Assembly: GCA_019752975.1 (NCBI GenBank)
Contig: JAIELM010000341.1
Coordinates: 1 to 17,331 of the forward strand
Direction of reading: 5' to 3'
DNA from: Undibacterium sp.
GTDB lineage: Bacteria; Pseudomonadota; Gammaproteobacteria; Burkholderiales; Burkholderiaceae_D
Length of the DNA: 17,331 nucleotides
The notes beneath the pieces were generated by a model. That model had not been told where the DNA came from, did not search any database, and saw only the letters and a program-made list of their open reading frames with translations. Of this stretch, positions 9,301 through 16,200 are shown piece by piece (the stretch's first letter is position 1; every line of letters begins with the position of its first letter). Both the position numbers and the translations under genes were made by a program.

Positions 9301-11374
9301 GTCCGGTCGAACCAGACGTATAGATCACGTAAGCGAGGTGTGTTGCTTGCAAACCCAATTGAGCACGATCTATATTGCTTGTGGACTGCGCCTGCAGGAT
9401 TTGTTGCATAGCGATTTGATCAAGACAAAGTACTTGTTCCTCACTCAAAGAGATTTTTTCTCTGAGTGCCGTCTGCGTGATCACGGTACATAATTTTGCA
9501 TCATCCAACATATACGCTAAACGCGCTACGGGATAATCTGGATCGAGTGGTAGATAGGCTGCCCCCGCTTTGAGAATACCAAGTATGGCGACCACTACGT
9601 CAATCGAACGCGTGAGGCAGACACCGATGAGGCTATCGGGTCTGATTTGCCTTTTTTCGATCAAATAATGTGCTAGTTGATTGGCTTTAACATTAAGTTC
9701 ACCGTAACTTAGCTGTTGTTCTTGGTAAATTAGTGCGATAGCTTCTGGTTGTTTTCGCGCGTGCTCTTCAAATAATTCGTGCACACAGCACTCTGGCCGA
9801 AAAGCAGTCGCAGTGTCATTCCAAGTGTATTGCACTTGACTTCGCTCTTGTACACTCATTAAGTCGTGACTACCCATTGCACTATCGGGATTGTCTAATA
9901 CCTGTTGGAGTAATTGATCAAAATGTCTCGCCATGCTCTGTATGCTGCTTGGCTCAAATAGCGCACTAGCGTAGGACCATTCCAAGGCAAGTCCATCTTC
10001 TGTCTCGCTTACATTTAGTTCCAGATCAAATGGGGTATGGGTTTTTGGTTCTGTACGCACCGTACATTGAATCCCTGGTAGTGCGAGTAGAGGGGTATCA
10101 TTATTTTGTAGGCTAAAGATAATTTGAACTATAGGGCTATAACTATTGCTGCGTGTTTTACTCAATTCACGCACCAATAACTCAAAGGGAAACTGTTGAT
10201 GTACTCGTGTTGCCAAGTGATTTTTCTTGTTAAGGCTTAAGCACTCCTTGTAGCTGAGGTGATGGTCTAAGCGATGACGCTGAACTACAAGATTAACAAA
10301 ATAACCGATCAAACCAGCGACTTCTTCATGCTCTCTTCCAGCCACGGCACTACCAAACAGGATGTCCTTACTAAGACTATAGCGGCTAAGCAAATTGGCA
10401 AATAGGATTTCTAATGCCATGAAAAGTGTGGCTCTGGATTCTTGCGCCAGTTGCTTAAGCGCTTGCAGCTGAACTTTTGCAATAACACTGTGATGAACAT
10501 CGCCTTTAAAATTTTGTTGTGCGGGGCGAAGGTGGTCGGTACGTAAGGTATGTAACTCAGGAGCATCCGCCAATTCTGCGCGCCAGAATTCTAGCGAGTC
10601 TTGTAATCTTGCCGCATGCTGCTCGCTTCGAGTCCATTGCGCATAATCAGCATATTGAATACTCAGCGGCGTAAGTGAGGGGTTTTGTTTTTCTACCAGA
10701 CAGGTATAAAGTTTTTGGAATTCTTGCACCAATACACCAAGTGACCAGCCATCAGACGCGATGTGATGTAACACAAGTGTCAGTTGATGTTGCTGTTGAT
10801 TGAGGCGTATTAACTGAAGCCGCAACATCACATCCGTGGCCAGATCAAAACGTGCTGCGGCGAATGCTTGTTGTGACACTGAAATCAGCTCTGGTTTATC
10901 CAATTCAATGATATCGAGTGCGATTGTTTGTGCAGGGAGAATTTTTTGAAATAACTCACCGCGCTCGTGCACAAACACTGTACGAAGCGCCTCATGTCTG
11001 GCTAAAATGACGGAAAAACTTTCTTGCAAGGCGAGCACGTCAAGTGCACCTTCAAACGCCAACACGCGCACAAAATGATAAGCATCGCCGGTGTTATTCA
11101 TGCTCTCGGTCAACCACAACGCCTCTTGTCCATGCGACAGCATTAAGGGAAAATTGCGATCACTGGGATGAATAGGCTCTAATATTTCACCTTTAGTCCC
11201 GTCTCGTTTCGCCAACAACCACTTCAATAACTCAGGCTTAAAAATACGCAATTGAGTAACAACTTCTGCTGTCAACACGCCTTTGGGCGCATGAACCTTA
11301 ACTTGCTCCTCCTCCAATGAAAAATGGATAAAATGTTCGCCACAAAATTGAAGAAATTTCAGAAAATTATTCAT
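341..11374 (-). CDS. Three-module non-ribosomal peptide synthetase with a GNAT-like insert in its last A domain
   Basis: This 3677-aa cytoplasmic enzyme adds three residues to a growing lipopeptide. Domains by residue: TubC-like docking 1-55; C1 76-500 (HHIASDG at 203); A1 525-1040; PCP1 1050-1120 (GGHS, carrier Ser1086); C2 1172-1610 (HHFVADH at 1310); A2 1625-2140; PCP2 2150-2222 (Ser2187); C3 2245-2690 (HHIASDG at 2377); A3 2700-3570; PCP3 3578-3652 (Ser3617). By alignment to GrsA the pockets read DASTVAAVCK for A1 (a published Tyr code), DMENGGGVDK for A2 and DMEDSGVVDK for A3. A2 and A3 belong to one A-domain type (shared FDMSVE, LPTAYWHEL, YGPTECTVDATFA) and have acidic pockets. A3 carries about 370 extra residues between motifs A8 and A9 that look GNAT-like. 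No epimerase or thioesterase is present. The ATG at 11374 is chosen because an in-frame TAA lies a few codons upstream and the docking domain begins at once. No Shine-Dalgarno sequence precedes it. Confidence 0.97.
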   Translation of the reverse strand: MNNFLKFLQFCGEHFIHFSLEEEQVKVHAPKGVLTAEVVTQLRIFKPELLKWLLAKRDGTKGEILEPIHPSDRNFPLMLSHGQEALWLTESMNNTGDAYHFVRVLAFEGALDVLALQESFSVILARHEALRTVFVHERGELFQKILPAQTIALDIIELDKPELISVSQQAFAAARFDLATDVMLRLQLIRLNQQQHQLTLVLHHIASDGWSLGVLVQEFQKLYTCLVEKQNPSLTPLSIQYADYAQWTRSEQHAARLQDSLEFWRAELADAPELHTLRTDHLRPAQQNFKGDVHHSVIAKVQLQALKQLAQESRATLFMALEILFANLLSRYSLSKDILFGSAVAGREHEEVAGLIGYFVNLVVQRHRLDHHLSYKECLSLNKKNHLATRVHQQFPFELLVRELSKTRSNSYSPIVQIIFSLQNNDTPLLALPGIQCTVRTEPKTHTPFDLELNVSETEDGLALEWSYASALFEPSSIQSMARHFDQLLQQVLDNPDSAMGSHDLMSVQERSQVQYTWNDTATAFRPECCVHELFEEHARKQPEAIALIYQEQQLSYGELNVKANQLAHYLIEKRQIRPDSLIGVCLTRSIDVVVAILGILKAGAAYLPLDPDYPVARLAYMLDDAKLCTVITQTALREKISLSEEQVLCLDQIAMQQILQAQSTSNIDRAQLGLQATHLAYVIYTSGSTGQPKASLLSHVGLCNLALAQIAGFDLSCHSRVLQFASIAFDAATSELFTALSSGASLVLLTNEAAKSPDLMSAIVERHQVTQVTLPPVLLPLLRIEQWESVTTLVVAGEACQKSSAQLWSRGRRFINAYGPSEATVCATMGTYEPEQTRLHIGKPLPNVQVYVLTEELTLAAIGIPGELHIGGVGLARAYLHRPELTEEKFINNPFYDSADASSSARLYKTGDLVRWLEDGNLEFLERIDTQIKLRGFRIELGEIENALISHTDVTEAVVVLGALTKNEQGLIAYVVNPALNEHPEGATLDEKKSESIKALRSFLSSRLPDYMLPSAFVFLRALPFNSSGKVDRKALPEADFDLNREAYTAPRNEMEKTVCELFQSILGIERVGINDNFFQLGGHSLLVMQVISGLQEKTISVTAAQVFAAATVEELALVLTQNAHLIEVAFVAPENRIPVGCNKITPDMLTMVNLSDLEIAHVIAQVEGGVANVQDIYPLAPMQEGILFHSMMSEHTDPSIISTLFKISGKAQLDAFLQAFQFMIDRYDVFRTLVLWEGLPVPVQVVCRQAILPITWLELDADQDAFTTMRELCFTEAQRMNLQQPPLLKLVIAHELKTDAYFVQLLLHHFVADHTSLDFILKEMEVFYLGQAASLPTPILYRNFVAHALHQAQNNDADAFFRRSLSEVEETTALFNLLNVQGDGSNMVEARGHLPDEVGTNLRRIAKELALSPASLLHTAWALVVSDCRGREELVFGTVMSGRLQGTVGAGSILGPMINILPLYIKLKTVTVLDLVHQTQSALRELLPYEQASLALAQRCSSLPEGAPLFTSLFNFRHSKTIDQQSIIPDMQLEFLFGYERTNYPVYCAIDDEGDAFAMDLQIDPSVDPQRVLAYMQTAVKELLHALEHTPAALASTISILPPEERHRLLVEWNDTTVAYPRELCIHELFEQQVAFNPDAIALTYEGQQLSYGELNAKANQLAHYLVTHRQVKPDSLVGICLERSLEMIIGIFGTLKAGAAYVPLDPDYPRARLEHMLKDAGLQLVLTHSSLRGKTPVTEAQAMWLDQEHVVAQLQSLPTSNIARAQLGVTPEHLAYVIYTSGSTGNPKGVMLCHSGLVNLSKALQKRHQLNNSDVVLQFAPMSFDMSVEEIFTTLSCGAHLVIRSLDWIDSTTKFWHSCAVNGVTFLNLPTAYWHELARADDAVIAPSVRHIGIGGEQVSQSAVDAWYQKPVKLPSLLNGYGPTECTVDATFAELKSVNDEGIGRPLDNTYLFILSENRSLLPIGAEGELYIGGAGLARGYHNRPDLTEEKFVPNPFFEPSNPASSERLYRTGDLVKYLNNGNVEFLGRIDQQVKIRGFRMELGEIENALTSHALVANAVVQVSGTVTSDPSLVAYVVIEGEHEGSGNTSDPTALIQTLRVYLAETLPDYMVPSVFMLLDRLPMMPNGKIDRKALPAPTQQQLHTEYTAPRNETEQVLCELWQGILGIERVSVEDNFFHLGGHSLSATRLLAQINQRFQVELTLRALFSCKTLENMALAVSQLGNKTLQVPPILATTEHSGMPSFSQQRLWLLDQIDGGSTHYHLSSSFKLVGDLQYDVFNRVLTTIIGRHESLRTCFRMDDGGQLLQFVLPAQDFLVGVTDLSHLPKGEQQLRLLESMTDIDGRAFDLGADLMLRAHLLQLAEEEYIVHITMHHIASDGWSMAILVNEFCALYDAYIHQRENPLPKLAIQYADYADWQRNWLQGEALETQLGYWIKQLSDLPVAHSLPLDHARPELQSFVGATLKTRLNPEVSAALKALCNRFSASLFMGVHAAFSVLLARYSNERDIVIGSPIANREQVEVASLIGFFVNTLVLRHDLTGDPSFIQLLEQSRSMLLDAYAHQQTPFEKIVERLQPQRSMSHTPLFQIMLVLQNNEEGVIELPGLTLSELEAIDSSAQFDLTLSVRESQSGILLEWEYNTDLFETSTISAMAAHFSVLFSSLVEQPTQSVFQAEMLMESEITQLKNWNSAHVAYPTNLCIHELFEAQAQRQPDAIALIFDDQKLSYAELNARANQLAHYLLEERQVKPDSLVGLCVERSLDMVIAMLGILKSGAAYVPLDPEYPPARLAYMLDDAGVTTVITQTHVRDRVLISDHLAVCLDQVELQQTVQSQAQHNIDRSTLGLHESHLAYVIYTSGSTGNPKGVMIAHASVVNLIFAVKERYKLSSEDGLLQFSTINFDMSVEDIFSALASGCRLILRSDAWLQSPSHFWQCCAANNASVLDLPTAYWHELVNELSSDERSQIPSCVRHISIGGEQVNPAAISEWVKHPQAKNIDLINVYGPTECTVDATFADITDSNCGIGKALPNVQLYVLNGQLGLCPIGVPGELHIGGAGLARGYLNRPDLTAEKFIDNPFYDAQDVTSSRRLYRTADLVVWRSDGVLNYLGRIDEQVKIRGFRIELGDVQAALQSHQGVKDALVTLFDRAESKSLAAYVVRNISQFPVNVEADEVFTVQDRKDLLPPGLFSYAYDVVLETERIALLSLAKVLTIADAEQRLYTVYPLSTLAYTRSEFDAFHRDVWPAYFAGAPILNANWEKMYRYFPQSQIVIKEAFDITTGIGNSVLMSWDGTQEDLPKGWDGALQRSVEEHEALIQPNTLVIMAGVIDSQFKERKIAGLIVDAFKALSHSLHLTHLIVALRPIAKIAHQAMSIEAYSQCQNEDKQLYDGWLRLHCSTGGKIIGWESQSQYVEASIAEWQEWGACSFEQSGEYYLENTLAAVHVDMVTQRAHYYDPCIWIEHVLLKDSVLEPTLNFSEISKLYREHVGLLPSRLVIVDSDAFEKNEGSEIEHFKAIFSVLNRFSSELLNAADLRNYLKNILPDYMIPSYFTWLESFPLTANGKLDRRALPEPNMKQYGYVEPQTEMEILLCELWQEVLDVEKVGVSDNFFQLGGHSLSATRMVSKLNKILQTTIALRTLFECKDLLAMATIVEEILALEKNQILRESKENNVEMDW
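353..356 (-). promoter_or_regulatory. Ribosome binding site of the downstream synthetase, inside the end of the upstream gene
   Basis: GGAG on the minus strand lies 8 bases upstream of the GTG at 344. It falls within the last codons of the 3677-aa synthetase. It supports the GTG start over the TTG one codon upstream. Confidence 0.6.
785..1882 (-). other. GNAT-like acyltransferase domain inserted in an A domain (residues about 3165-3530 of the 3677-aa protein)
   Basis: In the two other A domains of this protein only about 20-30 residues separate the AYVV strand after motif A8 from the LRxxL helix before motif A9. Here about 370 residues do (AYVV ends at 3160, LRNYL begins near 3534). The extra part has no GxGxG SAM motif and no Rossmann NAD motif, so it is not the usual methyltransferase or ketoreductase. 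The core at 3228-3466 (977-1693) shows a pattern I recognise from stand-alone GNAT-family proteins: DVWPAYF, WDGTQEDLPKGWDGAL, HLIVALRPIAK, a YDGWLRLH segment, IAEWQEWG, SGEYY and YYDPCIWIEH. Residues 3165-3228 may be a helical linker. It may acylate the amino acid or its side-chain amine on the PCP. The family call comes from memory of the consensus; the function is inference. Confidence 0.7.
6545..7861 (-). other. Condensation domain C2 with variant catalytic motif HHFVADH
   Basis: Residues 1172-1610 of the 3677-aa protein. Both His (1310, 1311) and Asp1315 of HHxxxDG are present, but Gly is replaced by His1316. The domain opens with DIYPLAPMQEGILFHSMM, the form usual for C domains that follow epimerase domains (DCL or dual type). 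It differs from the QQRLW opening of C3, yet no epimerase domain precedes it. It catalyses the bond between the residues of modules 1 and 2 of this protein. Confidence 0.75.
11213..11374 (-). other. TubC-like N-terminal docking domain of the 3677-aa synthetase
   Basis: Residues 1-54 precede the first C domain. They have the helix, beta-hairpin and two-helix pattern of TubC-type acceptor docking domains: a helix at the start, the hairpin EEEQVKVHAPKGVL, then TAEVVTQLRIFKPELLKWLL. Such domains bind a short C-terminal peptide of the upstream partner. The likely partner is the acidic tail of the FAAL synthetase (ends DDEDELVL). Confidence 0.8.
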
Positions 11375-11442
11375 ACAAATACTTATTTAATTAAGGAGAT
11401 AGGAACACTAGTGAAAACGGCACAATTAAGTGCCGTCTAGCC
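11375..11442 (-). other. 68-base gap between exporter and synthetase genes, leader of the 3677-aa gene
   Basis: This is the only non-coding stretch in the window. On the minus strand it holds the stop-proximal hairpin, then an AT-rich stretch with the palindrome TTAATTAA just before the ATG. No Shine-Dalgarno sequence is visible upstream of the ATG. The only related motif is its complement CTCCTT, about 20 bases upstream of the ATG. I see no convincing -35/-10 pair. Confidence 0.6.
11414..11436 (-). terminator. Hairpin with short T run, possible intrinsic terminator or attenuator
   Basis: A perfect 7-base stem, ACGGCAC at 11436-11430 pairing with GTGCCGT at 11423-11417 on the minus strand, encloses a 6-base TTAATT loop. 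It is followed by a run of four T (including the last stem base). It begins only 7 bases after the exporter stop codon. The T run is short, so termination may be partial, which would lower transcription of the large synthetase relative to the exporter. Confidence 0.5.
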
Positions 11443-13209
11443 TCAGGCGCTGATGACGAATCTGTCTGCATCGACATGATGGACAGTCGGTAAAGGGAAG
11501 TTGGTTTGTTGCACGGGAAATTCTTGCTCTAGGTTTTGTTCACGCACTTCAGTTACACTACCGCTCTCCATAAAGATTAAGCGGTCAGCGCACTCGAAAT
11601 AGCGGTCATCGTGGGTAATGACAATGACTAACTTATTTTGACGTTTCATATGCTGCAAAATATCACGATAGAATATCTGCTTAAAAGCAGGATCTTGGTC
11701 GGCCGCCCATTCATCAAAAATATAAATATCCTTGTCGTCTAGCATGGCTACTAGCAAGGCTAAGCGACGACGTTGTCCGTCGGATAGTTTGGTGGTCGTA
11801 AACTGACCATCGACTAACTCCGTCTTGCCAGCTAGTCCTAAAATTTGCAGCCACTCTTGGATTTGTGCCTGCTCAATTTCGGTGACTGGTCGATACAGCT
11901 TGCGGAACAAGAAATAGTTAGAAAAAATCACCGCGATACGAGACCGAGCCGCAGTTAAATTTGCAGCGTTCACGGCGATATTATCAAAATAAACCTCGCC
12001 TTCCCTCGCCTTATAGTGCAAAGAAATAAGCTTACTTAAGGTCGACTTACCGGAGCCATTTCCGCCCACGATAAAATTAATTTCTCCACGCGTAAACGCC
12101 AAGCTAATCGGCGCCAATTCGAATCCATCTTCATCACCTAAAGGCGATTGTGGATAGCGATAGCTGACCATATTGACGCCAAAACGACGCCAATTAGCCA
12201 ATCCAGGATCCACCTGTAACTCATCGAGCTGCTCACGATGTCCGCCCAACGCACCGATACGTGTCACCGCTATTTTTCCCATTTGTAGCTGACGCAACAT
12301 TGCCAGAATGGCGGCGATAGGGCCGGCGATATACAACATCGCCATCACCACGCCATACGACTGCGAAGGTGGCAAATTGATGTAACGGGGCGCGATATAC
12401 ACCACCAAACCAATAATAAAAAAAGACAAGAGATCACTAGAAGTCCCTGCCAAATGAATCAAGGCATCGCCGAGTTTTTCTAAGGCTACTGACTCACGTT
12501 GCGGCGCGGCCAACTCTTCTTGCTTAAACCGCGCAGCCTTAGCTGGATCGAGCTTGAGCTCATAAACGCCAGTGATCAACCCACGCACCCCTTCCTGCAA
12601 CAAATCCCTGACCGAACGAGCACGGCGATATAAACCACTAGCGATTGACATTGGCACTTGAAATATCACGACACCGATGATGATGGCCACCATAGTTAAA
12701 CCAAACACCAACAGATTAAGCGTAGCAAGGTAGGCTAACATACCGACGACTGTGACCGCCGACACCATCAACATGGGTATGGTGACAGCAGCAGCAGCAA
12801 CGGTGTTCACATCATCTATGAGGATATTGAGTAAGCGAGAAAATCCCACTGCTTCCATACCATCAGTAGTCATTCCACTGATCTTATCGGCAATGGACAG
12901 GCGTAATTCTCCAGTTGCTGATTTCGCGATATTATTCACTAGGATGATCGAGGTCGCCTTACTGAGCAAAATCAAAAGACAGACCAAGAAATAAACCAGC
13001 ACGCCGCTGTGAGTATCCACAATCGCAGTATTGTGCAAAGTGGGTACGACAGCTTGACGCTCTAATTCTTTCAAAACAAACGGAATAATTAAGCTATACA
13101 ACAAGCCAGCAAGTGCACCTAACACCGACGCAAACACTAACAATTTTGGTGAATACCGAAACAACAACGTCAATATTGACAGTGGCTTAGCCGAAGAATC
13201 CGTCTTCAT
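11443..13209 (-). CDS. Cyclic peptide export ABC transporter, SyrD-like, fused membrane and ATPase domains
   Basis: The 588-aa half-transporter very likely exports the lipopeptide made by the neighbouring synthetases across the inner membrane. It would act as a homodimer. Residues 15-310 hold the type I exporter membrane domain, with hydrophobic segments near 23-46, 70-92, 140-160, 164-185, 258-275 and 285-305. The ATPase domain follows: Walker A GNGSGKST at 383-390, signature LSDGQ at 475-479 (Gly to Asp in LSGGQ), Walker B IYIFDE at 495-500, the family-typical EWAADQDP after it, and the switch His in THDDRYF at 533. LSDGQRRRLALL and FDEWAADQDP are hallmarks of the cyclic-peptide exporter family typified by SyrD of the syringomycin cluster. 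The ATG at 13209 overlaps the TGA of the FAAL-synthetase gene (ATGA), so the two are probably translationally coupled. The upstream Shine-Dalgarno sequence is weak. Its place between two synthetase genes is compact and somewhat unusual. Confidence 0.95.
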   Translation of the reverse strand: MKTDSSAKPLSILTLLFRYSPKLLVFASVLGALAGLLYSLIIPFVLKELERQAVVPTLHNTAIVDTHSGVLVYFLVCLLILLSKATSIILVNNIAKSATGELRLSIADKISGMTTDGMEAVGFSRLLNILIDDVNTVAAAAVTIPMLMVSAVTVVGMLAYLATLNLLVFGLTMVAIIIGVVIFQVPMSIASGLYRRARSVRDLLQEGVRGLITGVYELKLDPAKAARFKQEELAAPQRESVALEKLGDALIHLAGTSSDLLSFFIIGLVVYIAPRYINLPPSQSYGVVMAMLYIAGPIAAILAMLRQLQMGKIAVTRIGALGGHREQLDELQVDPGLANWRRFGVNMVSYRYPQSPLGDEDGFELAPISLAFTRGEINFIVGGNGSGKSTLSKLISLHYKAREGEVYFDNIAVNAANLTAARSRIAVIFSNYFLFRKLYRPVTEIEQAQIQEWLQILGLAGKTELVDGQFTTTKLSDGQRRRLALLVAMLDDKDIYIFDEWAADQDPAFKQIFYRDILQHMKRQNKLVIVITHDDRYFECADRLIFMESGSVTEVREQNLEQEFPVQQTNFPLPTVHHVDADRFVISA

Positions 13210-16200
13210 AACACCAACTCATCTTCATCGTCAAACTGGTTTTCATCAGTGTCAGCACGTCGCACTAGGCTTTCAGCAAATTTATCTTTCAGTGCTGATT
13301 CAACTAGCACCGCACAAGCGCGAATGGTAGGTGAAGAGAACAAGGCATTCAATGGAAATGCGATTTCAAAACTGGCGCGTATTTTTGTCACGAACTTAGT
13401 CGCCAACAAAGAATGTCCACCAATTTCAAAGAAATTAGATGTCACACCAAAATCATCGCGTTGCAACAATCCCTGACACATCTCCAACAGACGTTGCTCA
13501 ATCTCGCTCTCTGGCAACACGATACTGGTATGTGCACGTGGCTGCGGCAACTTCTTCCTATCTACTTTACCGTTTGGATTAAGTGGAAACGCACTCAAGC
13601 ACTCAATAATCGACGGCCGCATATAGTCGGGCAAATGCTCGGCCAAATGATGGCGTATCGCCTCAGTGATCGCCACTTGCTTCTCCATCGCGGCAGATGA
13701 AGTATAGTAAAGCACCAAACTACTTTGCTCAGTCAATACGTGTGCCACCGCTTGAGTTACTTCGGCAACGGCATTGGCTAGGGTTTCTATTTCGCCCATT
13801 TCTATGCGAGCACCACGCAAGCTCACCTGATGATCCACACGACCTAAAAATTCGTAATAACCATCGGACAATAGCCTGACACGATCCCCGGTACGATACA
13901 ATCGATCGCCAGCACAATATGGGCTTGCGATAAATCGTTCGGCAGTCAACTCCGGTTGACCGACATAGCCAGCTGCAATAGATAATCCACCTATATACAA
14001 CTCACCTGGCACACCCAAGGGTTGTTCTAAGCCAGCGTTATTGAGGACATAAAAACGGGCATGCTGATATGGGTGCCCGATACAATAGTGCGCTGGTGCT
14101 GCCACATCCGAGAGCTGAGCTTCATAACTACTACAGACAATCGCAGATTCAGTCATGCCGTACAAGGCGAGCAAGCGTATCGTAGGTCGCCATTGCTTAA
14201 TACGTTTGAGTAAATTGTCTGGAACCGATTCACCGCCCACCAACAATAGGCGCAAATTCGGGTACAAAGAATGACTACCATTCGTACTCTCTACGACATC
14301 CAACCACTGTCGCATCAAACTCGGCACGGCATGCAATACCGTCACCTCTGAACTCATGATCACCAACTCTTCAATATCCTGCACTTGCGCTTTTTTCAGC
14401 AAATGCACGGTACCACCCGAACTCAGGGGAAGCATGATCTCCAATAAGGAAACTCCAAAAGCTTGCGAACCCAGTGTTGGCATACTATCCCAATCACAAA
14501 AATTCATCACTTTACGGTTCGCGTACAGAGAATAATAAAGATTGGCATGTGTAACCAATACGCCTTTAGGTTGCCCTGTGGACCCTGAGGTATAGATAAG
14601 ATAGGCACCTTGCTGTGGATCGTTCGATTCCACATACTTGGTCACAATTGGTGTCGCCAACAACTGATCTAAGTACAGGCATTGATAGGCATCCTTATCA
14701 GCAAAACCAGCAAAATCAGCAAAACCAGCAAAATCCAAAGTCGGCGCTCTTTCTGACTTTGACGACGAATTGATAAGCAAGAACTTGACCCCAGAATCAC
14801 TCACCATCAACTGAAGACGAGGTACCGGATAATGCGGATCTAAAGGAACATAGACCGCGCCCAACTTATAGATCGCCAACATCGCCACTACCAACTGGCT
14901 TGAGCGTTCCATCAGTACACCAATCGCAGTTTGTGCGACCGCGCCGTTAGCCGCCAAATGACCAGCAAGTAACTCCGCCTGCTGCTCTAATTCGGCGTAA
15001 GAAATGTGATTCTCACCCTCAACTATGGCAATCCGATGAGGCTGGGTTTTAGCGTGGTGTTCAAATAAGCGATGTACACAAACCGCTGTACCAGCGTCGC
15101 CGATCAAGTCTACTGTGTCTGTAACTACAGCAGACTGAGTCAGCAATGCCACAGTACTTGGCTTAGTATGTCCAGCGACACATGCCTGCAACAGCAGAAC
15201 AAAATGATCCGACATTTTTTGTATACTAGCCGGATCGAACAAGGCGGTACTAAATTCCCAATTTAAGCTCATGCCCTCGTTGACAGCACACAAGTGCAGC
15301 GCCAAATCAAATTTAGAGACGGCCTGCTTTTGCTCAAGCAAGCTCACTTGCGCATCACTCAGATTCAAGGTCTGCGTCTGTTCATCCTGCACGACCAACA
15401 TTATTTGAACCAGCGGGTTATAGGCCAAGCTACGCACCGGTGCAAGCTGCTCAACCAAAACATCAAAAGGAAATTGTTGATGACGCAAAGCACCAGCACT
15501 CACCTGTTTGGCTTGAGCAATGAGTTCCGAAAAACTCACCTCTTGATCCACCGCGTAACGCAAGGCCAAGGTATTGACGAATAAGCCAACAGCACCACTA
15601 AATTGAGCCGGGGTACGATTCGCTGCGGCGGTACCAAAGACAATATCGCTCTCACCACTGTAGCGAGCCAACAGCGCCGCAAACACCGCTTGATAAACAA
15701 CGAAAGCTGTTGTTGCTTCTGATCGTGCCAGTGCGCTTATCGAATCCGACAAGGTTTTGGACAGTGGAAAGCGTAGATGCGCTCCCGCTACTGATTGCAC
15801 GGCCGCTCGCTGACGGTCGGGCATGATGCTATGCAATTGTGGCGCACCTGCTAAGGTCTTGAGCCAATATGATTTAGCTAATTGATAGTCGGTCGAAGTA
15901 TTCCAATGCTGCTGCCAAGTCACATAGTCGGCATATTGAACTCCGCGTTTCAAAACAAAACCATCCTCACGCGCAGCACCACAATAATGTGCATAAGCAG
16001 TACCCAAATCATCCAACATCTTGTGTGCGCTGTAGCCATCTGCAGCGATATGATGAACGTTCATACTCAGCACATATTGCTGCTCGCCTAGCGTAATTAA
16101 ATGTGCCCGCAGAGGCAATTCCGTAGTGAGGTCAAAGCGATAATCTGCATCCTCAAGCAAAATTTCTGCCAGTTTTTCATCATGCTCTGAGGCTTGCGAA

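Noticed and set aside
2336..9330. Repeated DNA blocks such as the segment encoding YVIYTSGSTG near 2790, 6015 and 9310
   Set aside because: These are conserved core motifs of paralogous A domains, not a separate repeat or mobile element, though they could serve as recombination sites.
11411..11440. Plus-strand mini-ORF GTG...TAG (9 codons) with AAGGAG upstream
   Set aside because: The Shine-Dalgarno-like motif is 12 bases from the GTG, the ORF is within the hairpin of a minus-strand operon, and no plus-strand promoter is evident. It is most likely chance.
623..16091. Many short open frames (about 60-115 codons) on both strands inside the large genes
   Set aside because: They overlap conserved synthetase or exporter domains in other frames, and I recognise no protein family in them. 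They are shadows of the real genes.
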